Source: DATGIQ01 sp035295665
Lineage (GTDB): Bacteria > Planctomycetota > Planctomycetia > Gemmatales > Gemmataceae
Assembly (NCBI GenBank): GCA_035295665.1
Contig: DATGIQ010000604.1
Span: forward strand, 1-23,342
Length of the DNA: 23,342 nucleotides
Reading direction: 5' to 3'
The translations under genes and the position numbers were made by a program. A model generated the notes under the pieces. That model did no database searches and had not been told where the DNA came from. It saw nothing but the letters and a program-made list of their open reading frames with translations. Positions within the stretch are counted from its first letter, which is position 1. Each line of letters starts with the position of its first letter. Positions 15,610-23,342 of the stretch are shown here, piece after piece.

Positions 15610-18600
15610 ATGCAGACACCGGTAATGTCGAAAGGCGTGGACATCGCTTCCGGACCCAAGACCGGGAGCGGATTGAAACTAGAGCAGCCGCTTGACTATT
15701 CACGCATCGCCCAGGACCTTCAGATTCGTAAGGTCCAGGTGGAAAGCGTGGTCCAATTGCTCGATGAGGGCAATACGGTTCCGTTCATCACGCGCTATCG
15801 CAAGGAGCGAACGGGGAGCCTGAATGAGGAGATCATCCGCCAAATTCAGGCGCGCGTGGCTCACCTCCGCCAGCTGGCGGAACGCAAGCAGACCATTCTC
15901 AAGAGCATCGAAGGCCAGGGGAAGCTGACCGATTCCTTGCGCACCGCCATTCTCATGGCCGACACGTCCAAACGCCTCGAAGACCTGTATCAGCCATATA
16001 AACCCAAGAAACGCACCTTGGCCACCATCGCACGGGAGCGCGGTCTGGAGCCGCTCGCCTTGGCCATCTGGAACCGTGACCCTGCTGTGCTCAATCTGAA
16101 CGAGGTTCTTCCGGGAATGGTTAACCCGGAGAAGGAGCTCAACACCCCGGAGGATGTCCTACTCGGGGTTCAACATATTCTGGCCGAGTTGGTTACCGAT
16201 ACCGCCGAGGTTCGGGCCGCGGTTCGCAGCGTGCTCTGGGAGACTGGCAAACTCTGCACTACCAAGAGCGAAACGGTGGCCGAAGGCCACGGCCTGGAGT
16301 ACAAGGATTACTTCCAGTTCACCGAAACCGTCCGCCGAATTCCGCCGCACCGCATTTTGGCGATCAACCGTGGGGAAAAGGAAGGGATCCTCAAGGCTCG
16401 CCTCGAATGGGATGCTGCCGCGGTCCGCCGTGTCGCCCTCGATCGGCTGCCGTTGATGCCAGCCCCGGCCGGTGCACCGGCGCAAGACCGTCCGGAGGGA
16501 CCGAGCCGCGGGGAGCCAGGCGGCGAGCAGGCGCCAGCGAGTGAACATCCCCATGCCGAATTCCTCAAACAGGTCGTCGAGGACGCCCTCTCTCGGCTAC
16601 TGTTGCCATCTCTGGAACGCGAGATTCGCCGCGAGTTAACCGACGAGGCCGAGGATCACGCCGTTGCGGTGTTTGCCCGGAACCTGCGGAGCTTGCTCCT
16701 GCAGCGTCCGCTCCGCGGCCGGCGCGTTCTGGCCATTGATCCCGGCTTTCGGACGGGCTGCAAACTGGCGGCGCTTGACGAATTTGGCACCTTGCTCGAA
16801 GAAGCCGTGATCTACCCCTTTGGCAAGGGAGAACGGGGCAGAGGCAAAGGCGCGGACAGGCGCACACCCAATCCTGCGGTAGCGGCATCTGCGCCGGACC
16901 GAAGCGCCTCCGGACAGCCCGCGTCGCCGCCTCCCAGCAGGATCGAGTACCAATCGGTTCCCCCCTTGGCCGCCGTCAGTATCGCGCCGCCGGTTGCAGA
17001 GTTTGTGTCGGCAGTGATTGCCCCGCCGGCGCCGGCCAGCGATGCCGCGCCAGCCAACCAGGCGGACGTCAGCGGTCCGGGAGCGATTCTTCCCGAGCCG
17101 GTGCACACGGCGGGTGTTCTTTGCCAACCGGCGGTTCCGCCGACTGCCGAAAATGTCGCGACGGCCCTTGTCGCTCCGGGATCGCCGCCCCTGATTCCAA
17201 TCGTCAGCCCCGAACCAGTTGCAGCTCAACCGATTCCTTCGCCGGAGCCGGGTGCCCTTCCCGCGGCCGCGACCTTTCGCCAGGAAGCCAAGGCTAAGCT
17301 GGAGGAATTGCTCTGCAAGCACCAGCTCAACGTGATTGCGATCGGCAACGGCACGGCCTGCCGCGAGACCGAAGAGTTGGTTTCCGAGTTGATCGCCGAA
17401 AAGTTTCCCGAGCTGGCCTATGTGATCGTCAACGAAGCCGGGGCCAGCGTCTATTCCGCCAGCGCCATCGGCCGCGAAGAATTCCCCAGTTACGATGCCA
17501 CCTTGCGCGGCACGATTTCCATTGGCCGCCGTTTGCAGGATCCGCTCAGCGAGCTGGTCAAGATCGATCCCCAGAACATCGGGGTCGGTCTCTATCAGCA
17601 TGATATTCATCCGCACCGGTTGAAAGACTCGCTGGACGCGGTCATTGAATCCTGCGTCAATCACGTGGGCGTGGATCTCAATACGGCTAGCGTGCCGCTG
17701 TTACGGCACGTGTCGGGCCTCAATCAGCTGGCGGCGCGCGAGCTGGTCAACTATCGCAAACAAAACGGCCCGTTCCGGACCCGCGAACAGCTGCTGCAAG
17801 TCCCGAGTATCGGTCCGGCAAGGTTTGTGCAGGCAGCAGGCTTCTTGAAGATCCTGGGCGGCGACAATCCGCTGGACCGGACCTGGGTCCATCCCGAGAG
17901 TTATCCCGTTGCCCTGCGGCTGCTCGCGGAATTGGGGACGCAGCCGGAAGTACTAGGCGAGACGAGCAAGGCCGAAGAATTCCGGCAAAAGCTGAAGGGG
18001 CTTTCGTTGGAAGAATGGAGCGCTCGGCTCCAGGTGGGGCTGCCGACCTTGGAGGACATGCTCGAGGCCCTGAGCCGGCCGGGGCGGGATCCGCGCGACG
18101 ATCTGCCGCCGCCGGTCTTCAAGAAAGGGATCTTGAAGCTGGAAGACCTGCAACCCGGCATGGAATTAAAGGGCACCGTGCTCAATGTCGTCGATTTCGG
18201 AGCCTTTATCGACATTGGTTTGAAGGATAGCGGCCTGGTGCACATTAGCCAAATGGCCAACCGCTATATCAAGAACCCTTACGATGTGGTTGCCGTTGGC
18301 GACGTGGTGACGGTCTGGGTCTTGACCGTGGATCACGAACGGCGCCGTGTCTCGTTGACCATGCTAAAGCCGGGGACCGAACGCAAACAACCAGAGAAAG
18401 GGGCCCAAGCCCCTCGGCCGCAACGCGGCAGTCGACCCCCGCGCGGCCGCCGACCTCCTCCGGCGAAAGGACAGACAGGCGCTCCGCCAGCTCAAGGTCA
18501 AGCAACCAGTCCACCGCAGCGCCCACGCCAGCCGGCCGCGGCTGGGACCGTCTCCAGCCAACCAGCCACGACGCCCAGCCCAGCACCGCAGCCATCTGCC

Positions 18601-18783
18601 CGGCCGCGTAGACCGGCGCGCTCGGCGCCCAAGCCCAAGCTCTCCAAGGCTGCCCTGGAGGGTGCCGCACCCCTGCGTACGTTTGGCGAGCTCAAGGCCT
18701 ATTTCGAAGCACAGCAACACGGTCAGGCGTCCGAGCCTGCCTCCGGCGAAGCGGGCACCGACACGGCACACTCCTCATCCTGA
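15610..18783 (+). CDS. tex: Transcription accessory protein Tex, enlarged
   Basis: A 1057-residue Tex/Spt6-like nucleic-acid-binding protein, a cytoplasmic factor linked to transcription. The order is canonical: N-terminal helical domain (about 28-170, with FITRYRKERTGSLNEE), a YqgF/RNase H-like domain (VLAIDPGFRTG from about 373; IAIGNGTACRETEELV, about 577-592), helix-hairpin-helix region (about 680-750, QLAARELVNYRKQNGPFRTR) and an S1 RNA-binding domain (about 843-920, GTVLNVVDFGAFIDIGLKDSGLVHIS). Typical Tex proteins are about 720-790 residues. The excess lies in a Pro/Ala/Val-rich insertion of about 150 residues inside the YqgF domain (about 406-555), a shorter Pro/Gly insertion near 283-315, and a basic Pro/Arg/Ala-rich tail of about 135 residues after S1. 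The reading frame is intact across all three. ATG 15610 has AGG about 10 nt upstream. Confidence 0.93.
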   Translation: MQTPVMSKGVDIASGPKTGSGLKLEQPLDYSRIAQDLQIRKVQVESVVQLLDEGNTVPFITRYRKERTGSLNEEIIRQIQARVAHLRQLAERKQTILKSIEGQGKLTDSLRTAILMADTSKRLEDLYQPYKPKKRTLATIARERGLEPLALAIWNRDPAVLNLNEVLPGMVNPEKELNTPEDVLLGVQHILAELVTDTAEVRAAVRSVLWETGKLCTTKSETVAEGHGLEYKDYFQFTETVRRIPPHRILAINRGEKEGILKARLEWDAAAVRRVALDRLPLMPAPAGAPAQDRPEGPSRGEPGGEQAPASEHPHAEFLKQVVEDALSRLLLPSLEREIRRELTDEAEDHAVAVFARNLRSLLLQRPLRGRRVLAIDPGFRTGCKLAALDEFGTLLEEAVIYPFGKGERGRGKGADRRTPNPAVAASAPDRSASGQPASPPPSRIEYQSVPPLAAVSIAPPVAEFVSAVIAPPAPASDAAPANQADVSGPGAILPEPVHTAGVLCQPAVPPTAENVATALVAPGSPPLIPIVSPEPVAAQPIPSPEPGALPAAATFRQEAKAKLEELLCKHQLNVIAIGNGTACRETEELVSELIAEKFPELAYVIVNEAGASVYSASAIGREEFPSYDATLRGTISIGRRLQDPLSELVKIDPQNIGVGLYQHDIHPHRLKDSLDAVIESCVNHVGVDLNTASVPLLRHVSGLNQLAARELVNYRKQNGPFRTREQLLQVPSIGPARFVQAAGFLKILGGDNPLDRTWVHPESYPVALRLLAELGTQPEVLGETSKAEEFRQKLKGLSLEEWSARLQVGLPTLEDMLEALSRPGRDPRDDLPPPVFKKGILKLEDLQPGMELKGTVLNVVDFGAFIDIGLKDSGLVHISQMANRYIKNPYDVVAVGDVVTVWVLTVDHERRRVSLTMLKPGTERKQPEKGAQAPRPQRGSRPPRGRRPPPAKGQTGAPPAQGQATSPPQRPRQPAAAGTVSSQPATTPSPAPQPSARPRRPARSAPKPKLSKAALEGAAPLRTFGELKAYFEAQQHGQASEPASGEAGTDTAHSSS

Positions 18784-18818
18784 ACAGCGGAACATCCATT
18801 GCCGGTGGAGGATCCCTG

Positions 18819-19139
18819 TTACCGACTTCGGACTTTGACCGCTTCGGCACGGAGCAGGCGGTTCAAAAGTACGGAATTAATGGCTCCGCGGAACCGAACC
18901 TTCCCTTGGATCGTTACAACCGGTACCAAGCTGCCGTATCGTTCGACCAGCTCGGATTGCCCATCTACATCGATGATTTCCACCATCAACCCGTGCCGTC
19001 GCCGGGCCGCCTCCAATTGCCGCTCGGCAACCTCGCACAAGTGGCAGCCCCGACGCGTGTACAGGACGACATGTAGGTGGTCCAGACAGGGGCCGCGCCG
19101 ATGCCAATTTGACCAATGGAACAGCCGAGCCAGGAACAT
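18819..19139 (-). CDS. Glutaredoxin/thioredoxin-like protein
   Basis: A 106-residue thioredoxin-fold protein of the glutaredoxin-like (DUF836, PF05768) type. Strand one VVLYT (24-28) leads into RRGCHLCEVAE with a CxxC active site (C32, C35). EIIDVDG (54-60) and the cis-proline region GSLVPVV (P73) follow, then VRFRGAI. It is likely a small cytoplasmic thiol-disulphide oxidoreductase. The first about 20 residues (RLFHWSNWHRRGPCLD) extend beyond the usual family start; the true start could be later, but no other in-frame ATG or GTG precedes the fold. It converges with tex (35-bp gap) and is divergent from ftsH. Confidence 0.85.
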   Translation of the reverse strand: MFLARLFHWSNWHRRGPCLDHLHVVLYTRRGCHLCEVAERQLEAARRRHGLMVEIIDVDGQSELVERYGSLVPVVTIQGKVRFRGAINSVLLNRLLRAEAVKVRSR

Positions 19140-19287
19140 GTTTGCTTATCCGTAAACCCGAAAGATGGCTGCTTACGGCTAGGCCCGGCTCGGTACCGCG
19201 CCTCGATGGGGTAGAAACGGTTTCTGACCTGCGAGCCGGCCCCCCATAGCAACTCCAGGGAGGCTTTGCTATCTTAAAGTATCAAGC

Positions 19288-19304
19288 CGGCATTCGGAAT
19301 GCCG
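19288..19304. promoter_or_regulatory. Perfect palindrome upstream of ftsH
   Basis: CGGCATTC and GAATGCCG are exact inverted repeats around a single central G. The site lies 34 bp before the ftsH start codon, a position suited to an operator or a leader hairpin. No known regulator consensus is recognised. Confidence 0.35.
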
Positions 19305-19337
19305 TTAGGCTTTCAGCGGAGCATGTGAGGATTCGTT

Positions 19338-21308
19338 ATGCCTTCCCGTCAATCCCCTCCCCCCGCCGGGCAGCCACGCCGCCGGCAAGGTCCGGTCATG
19401 CCCAGTGGTTGGCTCTGGCTGCTCCTGTTGGGGATGGGCATGTTCATGGTCTGGATGTGGGAGGTTGGATCCAGCAATCCCGTTGATTACAGCGACCTCC
19501 TCAACCTGGTCGAAGCGAAACAGCTCAGCAAAGTCACGTTCGTCAACGGGGACGAAAAAATCATCGGCGAGCTCAAAGATAACTGGAAGTTGCCCGATTC
19601 GATCAAGAACCCCAAGGAGCTCGAGAAGAAAATTCACAATAACCGTTTCGTGACCTACTATCCGGGGCGCGAGTCCGATAAACTCATTGCCGAACTCCGG
19701 GAAGCCGACCGAGCGCTCACCATCAGCGTCGATCCCAACCGATCGGGCGTCTGGTCGTCGTTGCTGGTCATCATCTTGCCGGCACTGATCTTGCTCGGCG
19801 TATTCTTCTTGTTTTTGCTGCCGCGGCTCCGGGATCCTTTGGGCGGCTCCTTCTTGAGCAATTACATCAAAAGCCCGGCCCGGCGCTACGAGCGAAACAA
19901 GATGCGCGTGACTTTCGACGATGTGGCCGACATGGAAAGCGCCAAGGGGGAACTTCAGGAAGTGGTCGATTTCTTGCGGAATCCCGACAAATTTCAGCGG
20001 CTGGGTGCCCAAGTCCCCAAAGGCGTGCTGCTCGTGGGTCCGCCGGGGACCGGCAAAACCCTGCTGGCCCGAGCGGTAGCCGGCGAGGCAGGCGTGCCCT
20101 TTTACAGCATCAGCGGGTCAGAATTCATCCAGATGTTTGTCGGCGTCGGTGCTTCCCGAGTCCGCGACATGTTCAAGACCGCAAAAGACAATGCCCCTTG
20201 CTTGCTGTTCATCGATGAAATCGATGCTGTTGGACGCATGCGTGGAGCCGGTGTCGGTGGCGGCTCGGATGAGCGCGAACAAACGCTCAACCAAATCCTG
20301 AGCGAGATGGATGGCTTTCAGCCCAACGAGATGGTCATTGTCCTGGCGGCGACCAATCGGCCGGATGTGCTGGATTCGGCGTTGCTGCGGCCGGGGCGTT
20401 TCGATCGGCATGTTACGATCGACCGTCCGACCTGGCAAGGCCGGCTGGCCATACTGAAAGTCCACACGCGCACCAAACCCCTGGCAGACGATGTCAATCT
20501 GGAAAGTATTGCTCGGGAAATGATCGGCATGACCGGAGCTGATCTGCGCAACCTCGCCAATGAAGCGGCACTCTTGGCCACACGCGAAGGCCGAAACAAG
20601 ATCGAGCAAAGCCACTTCGAACGCGCCGCCGACCGGGTCCTAATTGGGCCGAAGCGTGAAGAGGTGCTGACGCAGGAAGATAAGCGGAAAACCGCCTACC
20701 ACGAAGCCGGCCACGCTCTGGTCACCTGGCTGGAGCCGGGTGCCGACCGGCCGCTCAAGGTTTCTATCATCCCGCGGGGCCAATCATTGGGAATGAATCT
20801 CAACGTCCCGGAAGAGGAACGCTTCCACTACGGCATGGACCACTTCAAGGCCAAGCTGGTGAGCATCATGGGAGGCCGGGCCGCGGACCGCCTGGTGTAT
20901 GGCCAACCGTATGCCGGAGCCGAGAGTGATCTCAAGCAAGCGACCCGGTTGGCCCGTTACATGGTGACCCACTGGGGCATGAGCGACCGCTTGGGACCCA
21001 TGTCCTTCCGCATTGGCGAAGAGCATGTGTTTCTGGGGAAGGAAATCCAGGAGCCGCGCGACTTTAGCGAGGGCACCGCTCAGATGATCGATGAGGAGGT
21101 ACAACGACTGCTTCGCGAAGCGGACCAGCGGGCCTACACCCATCTGGAGCAACACCGCACCGATCTGGATCGGTTGGCGGAGACACTGTTGCAGCGCGAA
21201 GAGCTTTCGCGCGAAGACATCGATCGGCTTCTCCGAGAAAGTGGCATTGAGGCAGATGGTCAACCGACAAGTAGCGCAGTTTTTGCGCCCGGATCGCAGA
21301 AGATCTGA
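19338..21308 (+). CDS. ftsH: ATP-dependent zinc metalloprotease FtsH
   Basis: A 656-residue inner-membrane AAA+ protease that degrades misfolded membrane proteins and short-lived cytoplasmic regulators. Membrane helix 1 lies at about 23-41, a periplasmic domain at 42-138 and membrane helix 2 at about 139-161. The AAA+ module has Walker A GPPGTGKT (234-241), pore motif FVGVG (267-271), Walker B LLFIDE (289-294) and second region of homology ATNRPDVLDSALLRPGRFDR (338-357). The protease has zinc motif HEAGH (455-459) and third ligand D531 (AESDLKQAT). All catalytic residues are intact and length is normal. GAGG is about 8 nt before the ATG. The N-terminus is unusually Pro/Arg-rich (residues 1-20). 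A second FtsH elsewhere would be usual for planctomycetes, so this may not be the only copy. Confidence 0.97.
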   Translation: MPSRQSPPPAGQPRRRQGPVMPSGWLWLLLLGMGMFMVWMWEVGSSNPVDYSDLLNLVEAKQLSKVTFVNGDEKIIGELKDNWKLPDSIKNPKELEKKIHNNRFVTYYPGRESDKLIAELREADRALTISVDPNRSGVWSSLLVIILPALILLGVFFLFLLPRLRDPLGGSFLSNYIKSPARRYERNKMRVTFDDVADMESAKGELQEVVDFLRNPDKFQRLGAQVPKGVLLVGPPGTGKTLLARAVAGEAGVPFYSISGSEFIQMFVGVGASRVRDMFKTAKDNAPCLLFIDEIDAVGRMRGAGVGGGSDEREQTLNQILSEMDGFQPNEMVIVLAATNRPDVLDSALLRPGRFDRHVTIDRPTWQGRLAILKVHTRTKPLADDVNLESIAREMIGMTGADLRNLANEAALLATREGRNKIEQSHFERAADRVLIGPKREEVLTQEDKRKTAYHEAGHALVTWLEPGADRPLKVSIIPRGQSLGMNLNVPEEERFHYGMDHFKAKLVSIMGGRAADRLVYGQPYAGAESDLKQATRLARYMVTHWGMSDRLGPMSFRIGEEHVFLGKEIQEPRDFSEGTAQMIDEEVQRLLREADQRAYTHLEQHRTDLDRLAETLLQREELSREDIDRLLRESGIEADGQPTSSAVFAPGSQKI

Positions 21309-21338
21309 AGGAACGTCAAATAACCCTTCGATCACATC

Positions 21339-21452
21339 ATGTCATCGGATGAGCTTTTGCCAGCCAAGCTTTGGATCGAGTATGACGACGAAGCCGATCT
21401 TCTCTACATCCGTCTCGAGCCTTCCCAAAAGCCACGGAAGCTGGGCAGATGA
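21339..21452 (+). pseudogene. Truncated DUF2283-like remnant
   Basis: A 37-codon frame whose residues 11-28 (LWIEYDDEADLLYIRLEP) match the start of DUF2283 proteins, small folds of about 60-80 residues. After this point the frame leaves the family pattern (SQKPRKLGR) and stops at 21450-21452. Shifting frame at about 21420 gives SWADELVRLRIQRH, which may be the remains of the second half, so a frameshift is plausible. It begins 31 bp after ftsH and ends 10 bp before the convergent tubulin-like gene. No good ribosome-binding site precedes it. Confidence 0.5.
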
Positions 21453-21462
21453 ACTTGTTCGC

Positions 21463-22983
21463 CTACGGATCCAGCGGCACCCAATCGATAATATCAAATC
21501 GCGCATGCGCTGAGGCTTGGGGAACCACGGCTGTCTCTTCATACGGCGCATGACAGGGTCGGATCAGGCCTTGCAGTTCTTCGATGCTCAGGTACCCCTG
21601 CTCCCGCGCGAACATGAGATGCGCTTGGCCGGGCACGCGCACCATCTGGAGCCCCTTCAGTGCCAGCTGCGCTGCTTCTCCAAAGGCTTTGCCGGCGTCG
21701 CTGGCGGGGACGAGTAAGAAAGAGGTTTGTTGGTCCGCGTCGCTGCCCGCCACCATCGGGGTGGCCCGGCCCAAGTATTCCAGAATCTGCACCGAGATGT
21801 CGACGCCCGACCGTTCGCCCGCGGCCAATTCGAATTGGGCGACGTCCGTGGCGGGCAACTGTTCCCCCAGGAAAGCGGCGGTCTGTTCCACCAAGGGCAT
21901 CGCTAACGTCCGTGCCAGATCGACGTTGCCGGAACAGGCGGCATGGAGTCCGCCGAGCGCTGCCAGGACGCGGTCGTGGAGAACCTGGTCCAGATGCGTC
22001 TTCTGCACCGCCGTGAGCGTGCTGGAGAACCGCTCGGCTGCCCGCTCGAGGTCGGCTTCTCCGTCCGGCAAGACGACGCGAATCGTAGCGGACTGGCGGA
22101 TCGATTCCCAAAACGACACCGCGGAAGGAACCGGCGAATGACCGGGCGTCAGCCCGAGTCCCGAATGCGAATTGGCCAGGTCCACTCCATCCTCTGTGGG
22201 AGATTCGAGGTTTTCCAGCAGGTGACGGAGACGCTGGCGACAGAAGGTCAGTTCACGCAAGCGCTCATCCAAGCGGCCGCTCAATTGCTGGAAAAAGCGC
22301 TGTTCGGCGGCGATGACCTCTTCGGCCAGACACTGCCGGGCGAAGGCGGCCAGATGGTCCAGAACGACACGCAGCAGCCGCCGCGATCGATTGCCGAAAA
22401 GCAAGAGGGATGGCAGGCCCCACCCGCCGCGGTCGCTGCCGGCCGTACACGCCTCCAGAGCTCTCTGCAATTGCTGCCAGGCCTGCTGGGTACGGCCGGA
22501 CTGCTGCTCGCGGCGGGTGCCATGAGCGGCGGCGGCCTGGTTGCAGAACTGGATGAATCGCCCCAGGGCTGCTTCCGCCGCGGCCACGCGCCGGCCGGGA
22601 TGTTCCATCAACGCAAAGGCAGCACTGCTCAGCCGCTGGTCCCATTCCTTGGCGACCTGTTCCGCGCCGGCAGTCAGGGCGCGGCTGAGCCGGCTCCTTC
22701 GCCACTCGTCCAGGCTGCTGCCATTGCCGGGTTCGAGCACCTCCTTCGCCATCCCCGCCCCTACCAGTTCGCGCACCCGCGAAACGGCTTGCCGAGCCCA
22801 GTTGGCTGAATCCTCCACGGCCACGGGCAGCTCGGATTGTTCTTCCAGCTTGGCCAACAATTGCGTCAGCGCCTCGGCCGGTGTCCCTCCCAGGGAAGGG
22901 CGGGCCGCTTCATCAAAATCGACGGCTAGCCCTTCGGCGCGAAGCTCCACGTCCGCCAGGACCCGTGCACATGCCGCGTCCAC
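21463..22983 (-). CDS. Tubulin-like protein, C-terminal fragment after an in-frame TAG
   Basis: A 506-codon frame that begins, in the same frame, immediately after the TAG at 22984-22986; its first codon is GTG. It is the large helical C-terminal part of a Tubulin_2-type protein. Its last 85 residues (FLLVPASDAGKAFGEAAQLA...RFDIIDWVPLDP) align almost without gaps to the C-terminus of the kinase-tubulin protein (about residues 1079-1163 there). Segments 1-45 also align to it (VDAACARVLADVELRAEGLA against EAVARIASLGLDEEKLASQL). A weak AGGA 4 nt before the GTG could allow reinitiation. As read, it is either the downstream half of a broken gene or a separately translated subunit. No GTP-binding motif is in this part. 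Confidence 0.7.
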   Translation of the reverse strand: MDAACARVLADVELRAEGLAVDFDEAARPSLGGTPAEALTQLLAKLEEQSELPVAVEDSANWARQAVSRVRELVGAGMAKEVLEPGNGSSLDEWRRSRLSRALTAGAEQVAKEWDQRLSSAAFALMEHPGRRVAAAEAALGRFIQFCNQAAAAHGTRREQQSGRTQQAWQQLQRALEACTAGSDRGGWGLPSLLLFGNRSRRLLRVVLDHLAAFARQCLAEEVIAAEQRFFQQLSGRLDERLRELTFCRQRLRHLLENLESPTEDGVDLANSHSGLGLTPGHSPVPSAVSFWESIRQSATIRVVLPDGEADLERAAERFSSTLTAVQKTHLDQVLHDRVLAALGGLHAACSGNVDLARTLAMPLVEQTAAFLGEQLPATDVAQFELAAGERSGVDISVQILEYLGRATPMVAGSDADQQTSFLLVPASDAGKAFGEAAQLALKGLQMVRVPGQAHLMFAREQGYLSIEELQGLIRPCHAPYEETAVVPQASAHARFDIIDWVPLDP

Positions 22984-23342
22984 CTAGTCCTGAGCAGTGA
23001 CTTCGCCGACGGCCTGCCACTCCTCGAGGAGCTGGCGGCAGGCGTTCCGAGCTGCCAGCCGCAGCAGCAGACCGCGCGGGAACCACACGGCATACGTCCC
23101 AAAACTGCGAAAGTTCGTCGCTCCCGCCGGAGCGGGAAGCTGGCGACAGCGATCAAGCCGTAACCCCAATGGCGTGGTGAGGTCATGAAAGAGATAACTC
23201 CCCAGGTGGGCAACCGCGTCACGGACCGCCTCGGGGCTGCGATGGCTCAGCTGCATCACGTAGGTACAGGTAAAGGGCGGCCCCTGATCTACCAGCCGGG
23301 GACCATCCGGACCGTACTGGGCAGAGAAGGGAATGGTTGGAT
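22984..23342 (-). CDS. Tubulin-like protein, upstream fragment (5' end outside window, ends at TAG)
   Basis: Open from the right edge to a TAG at 22984-22986, 118 complete codons. The sequence YLFHDLTTPLGLRLD (about 44-58) and FGTYAVWFPRGLLLRLAARN (about 75-94) matches the family pattern after the GTPase domain; the kinase-tubulin protein has FGLHRFSYPRQPLAALAADL at the same place (its residues about 658-677). The glycine-rich GTPase loop must lie to the right of the window. The frame continues without shift into the 506-codon frame after the stop, so a single base change (from CAG, GAG or TGG, for example) would account for the break. Confidence 0.75.
   Translation of the reverse strand, partial: PTIPFSAQYGPDGPRLVDQGPPFTCTYVMQLSHRSPEAVRDAVAHLGSYLFHDLTTPLGLRLDRCRQLPAPAGATNFRSFGTYAVWFPRGLLLRLAARNACRQLLEEWQAVGEVTAQD

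Noticed and set aside
16636..17664. 342-codon minus-strand open frame inside tex
   Set aside because: Antisense shadow of the YqgF and insertion region; the Tex frame is intact and conserved.
21943..22809. 288-codon plus-strand open frame opposite the second tubulin-like gene
   Set aside because: Antisense to a frame with clear homology to the kinase-tubulin protein; no motif of its own.
1..23342. CRISPR array, rRNA, tRNA or complete transposase gene
   Set aside because: None seen by eye on either strand; short tRNA-like folds could be missed without a covariance-model search.

Overview
The window looks like a GC-rich chromosome segment of a planctomycete, most likely of the Gemmata group (Gemmataceae). 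The reasons are: two secreted proteins carrying the N-terminal 'LE-x-RL-x-P' signature of planctomycete surface proteins; a Ser/Thr kinase of the type common in that phylum ('HLDIKPQN' catalytic loop); an ECF sigma factor; a PEP-CTERM-anchored phosphoesterase; and long low-density spacers with palindromic repeats. No rRNA, tRNA, CRISPR array or complete insertion sequence was seen.

Layout. Positions 1-746 (minus) hold the N-terminal 248 codons of a large surface protein that runs off the left edge. A minus-strand pair follows: a winged-helix-like protein (2264-2791) and an ECF sigma factor (1161-1817), separated by a spacer with two clusters of GGTATC/GGTACC/GATACC motifs. About 1.5 kb (2792-4343) has no convincing gene but contains a near-consensus minus-strand promoter, a perfect 29-bp palindrome and a second hairpin. 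Then come, on the plus strand, a modular exported protein (two retropepsin-like domains, an SdrD-B-like domain and DUF4214 repeats; 4344-6527), a membrane-anchored PilZ protein (6709-7200) and a 1164-residue fusion of a Ser/Thr kinase to a tubulin-like GTPase (7317-10811). A PEP-CTERM phosphoesterase converges on it (10998-11969).

Positions 15288 to 12288 form a minus-strand operon: PilZ protein, AAA+ ATPase, FHA-EAL c-di-GMP phosphodiesterase. The last two are separated by 2 bp. On the plus strand follow the transcription accessory factor Tex, enlarged by a low-complexity insertion, then a convergent glutaredoxin-like protein, then the membrane protease FtsH. After a short DUF2283 remnant, a second tubulin-like protein occupies 21463-23342 (minus). 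Its reading frame is interrupted by a single in-frame TAG at 22984-22986, inside a region that aligns with the intact kinase-tubulin protein.

The most distinctive theme is signalling plus a tubulin-like cytoskeleton: two tubulin-like proteins about 10 kb apart, one fused to a kinase and preceded by a PilZ protein, with a c-di-GMP/phosphopeptide operon (PilZ, AAA+, FHA-EAL) between them. Many planctomycetes lack FtsZ, so a kinase-tethered tubulin homologue beside c-di-GMP receptors is the best candidate here for an undescribed system. A functional link between these genes is inference from proximity only.
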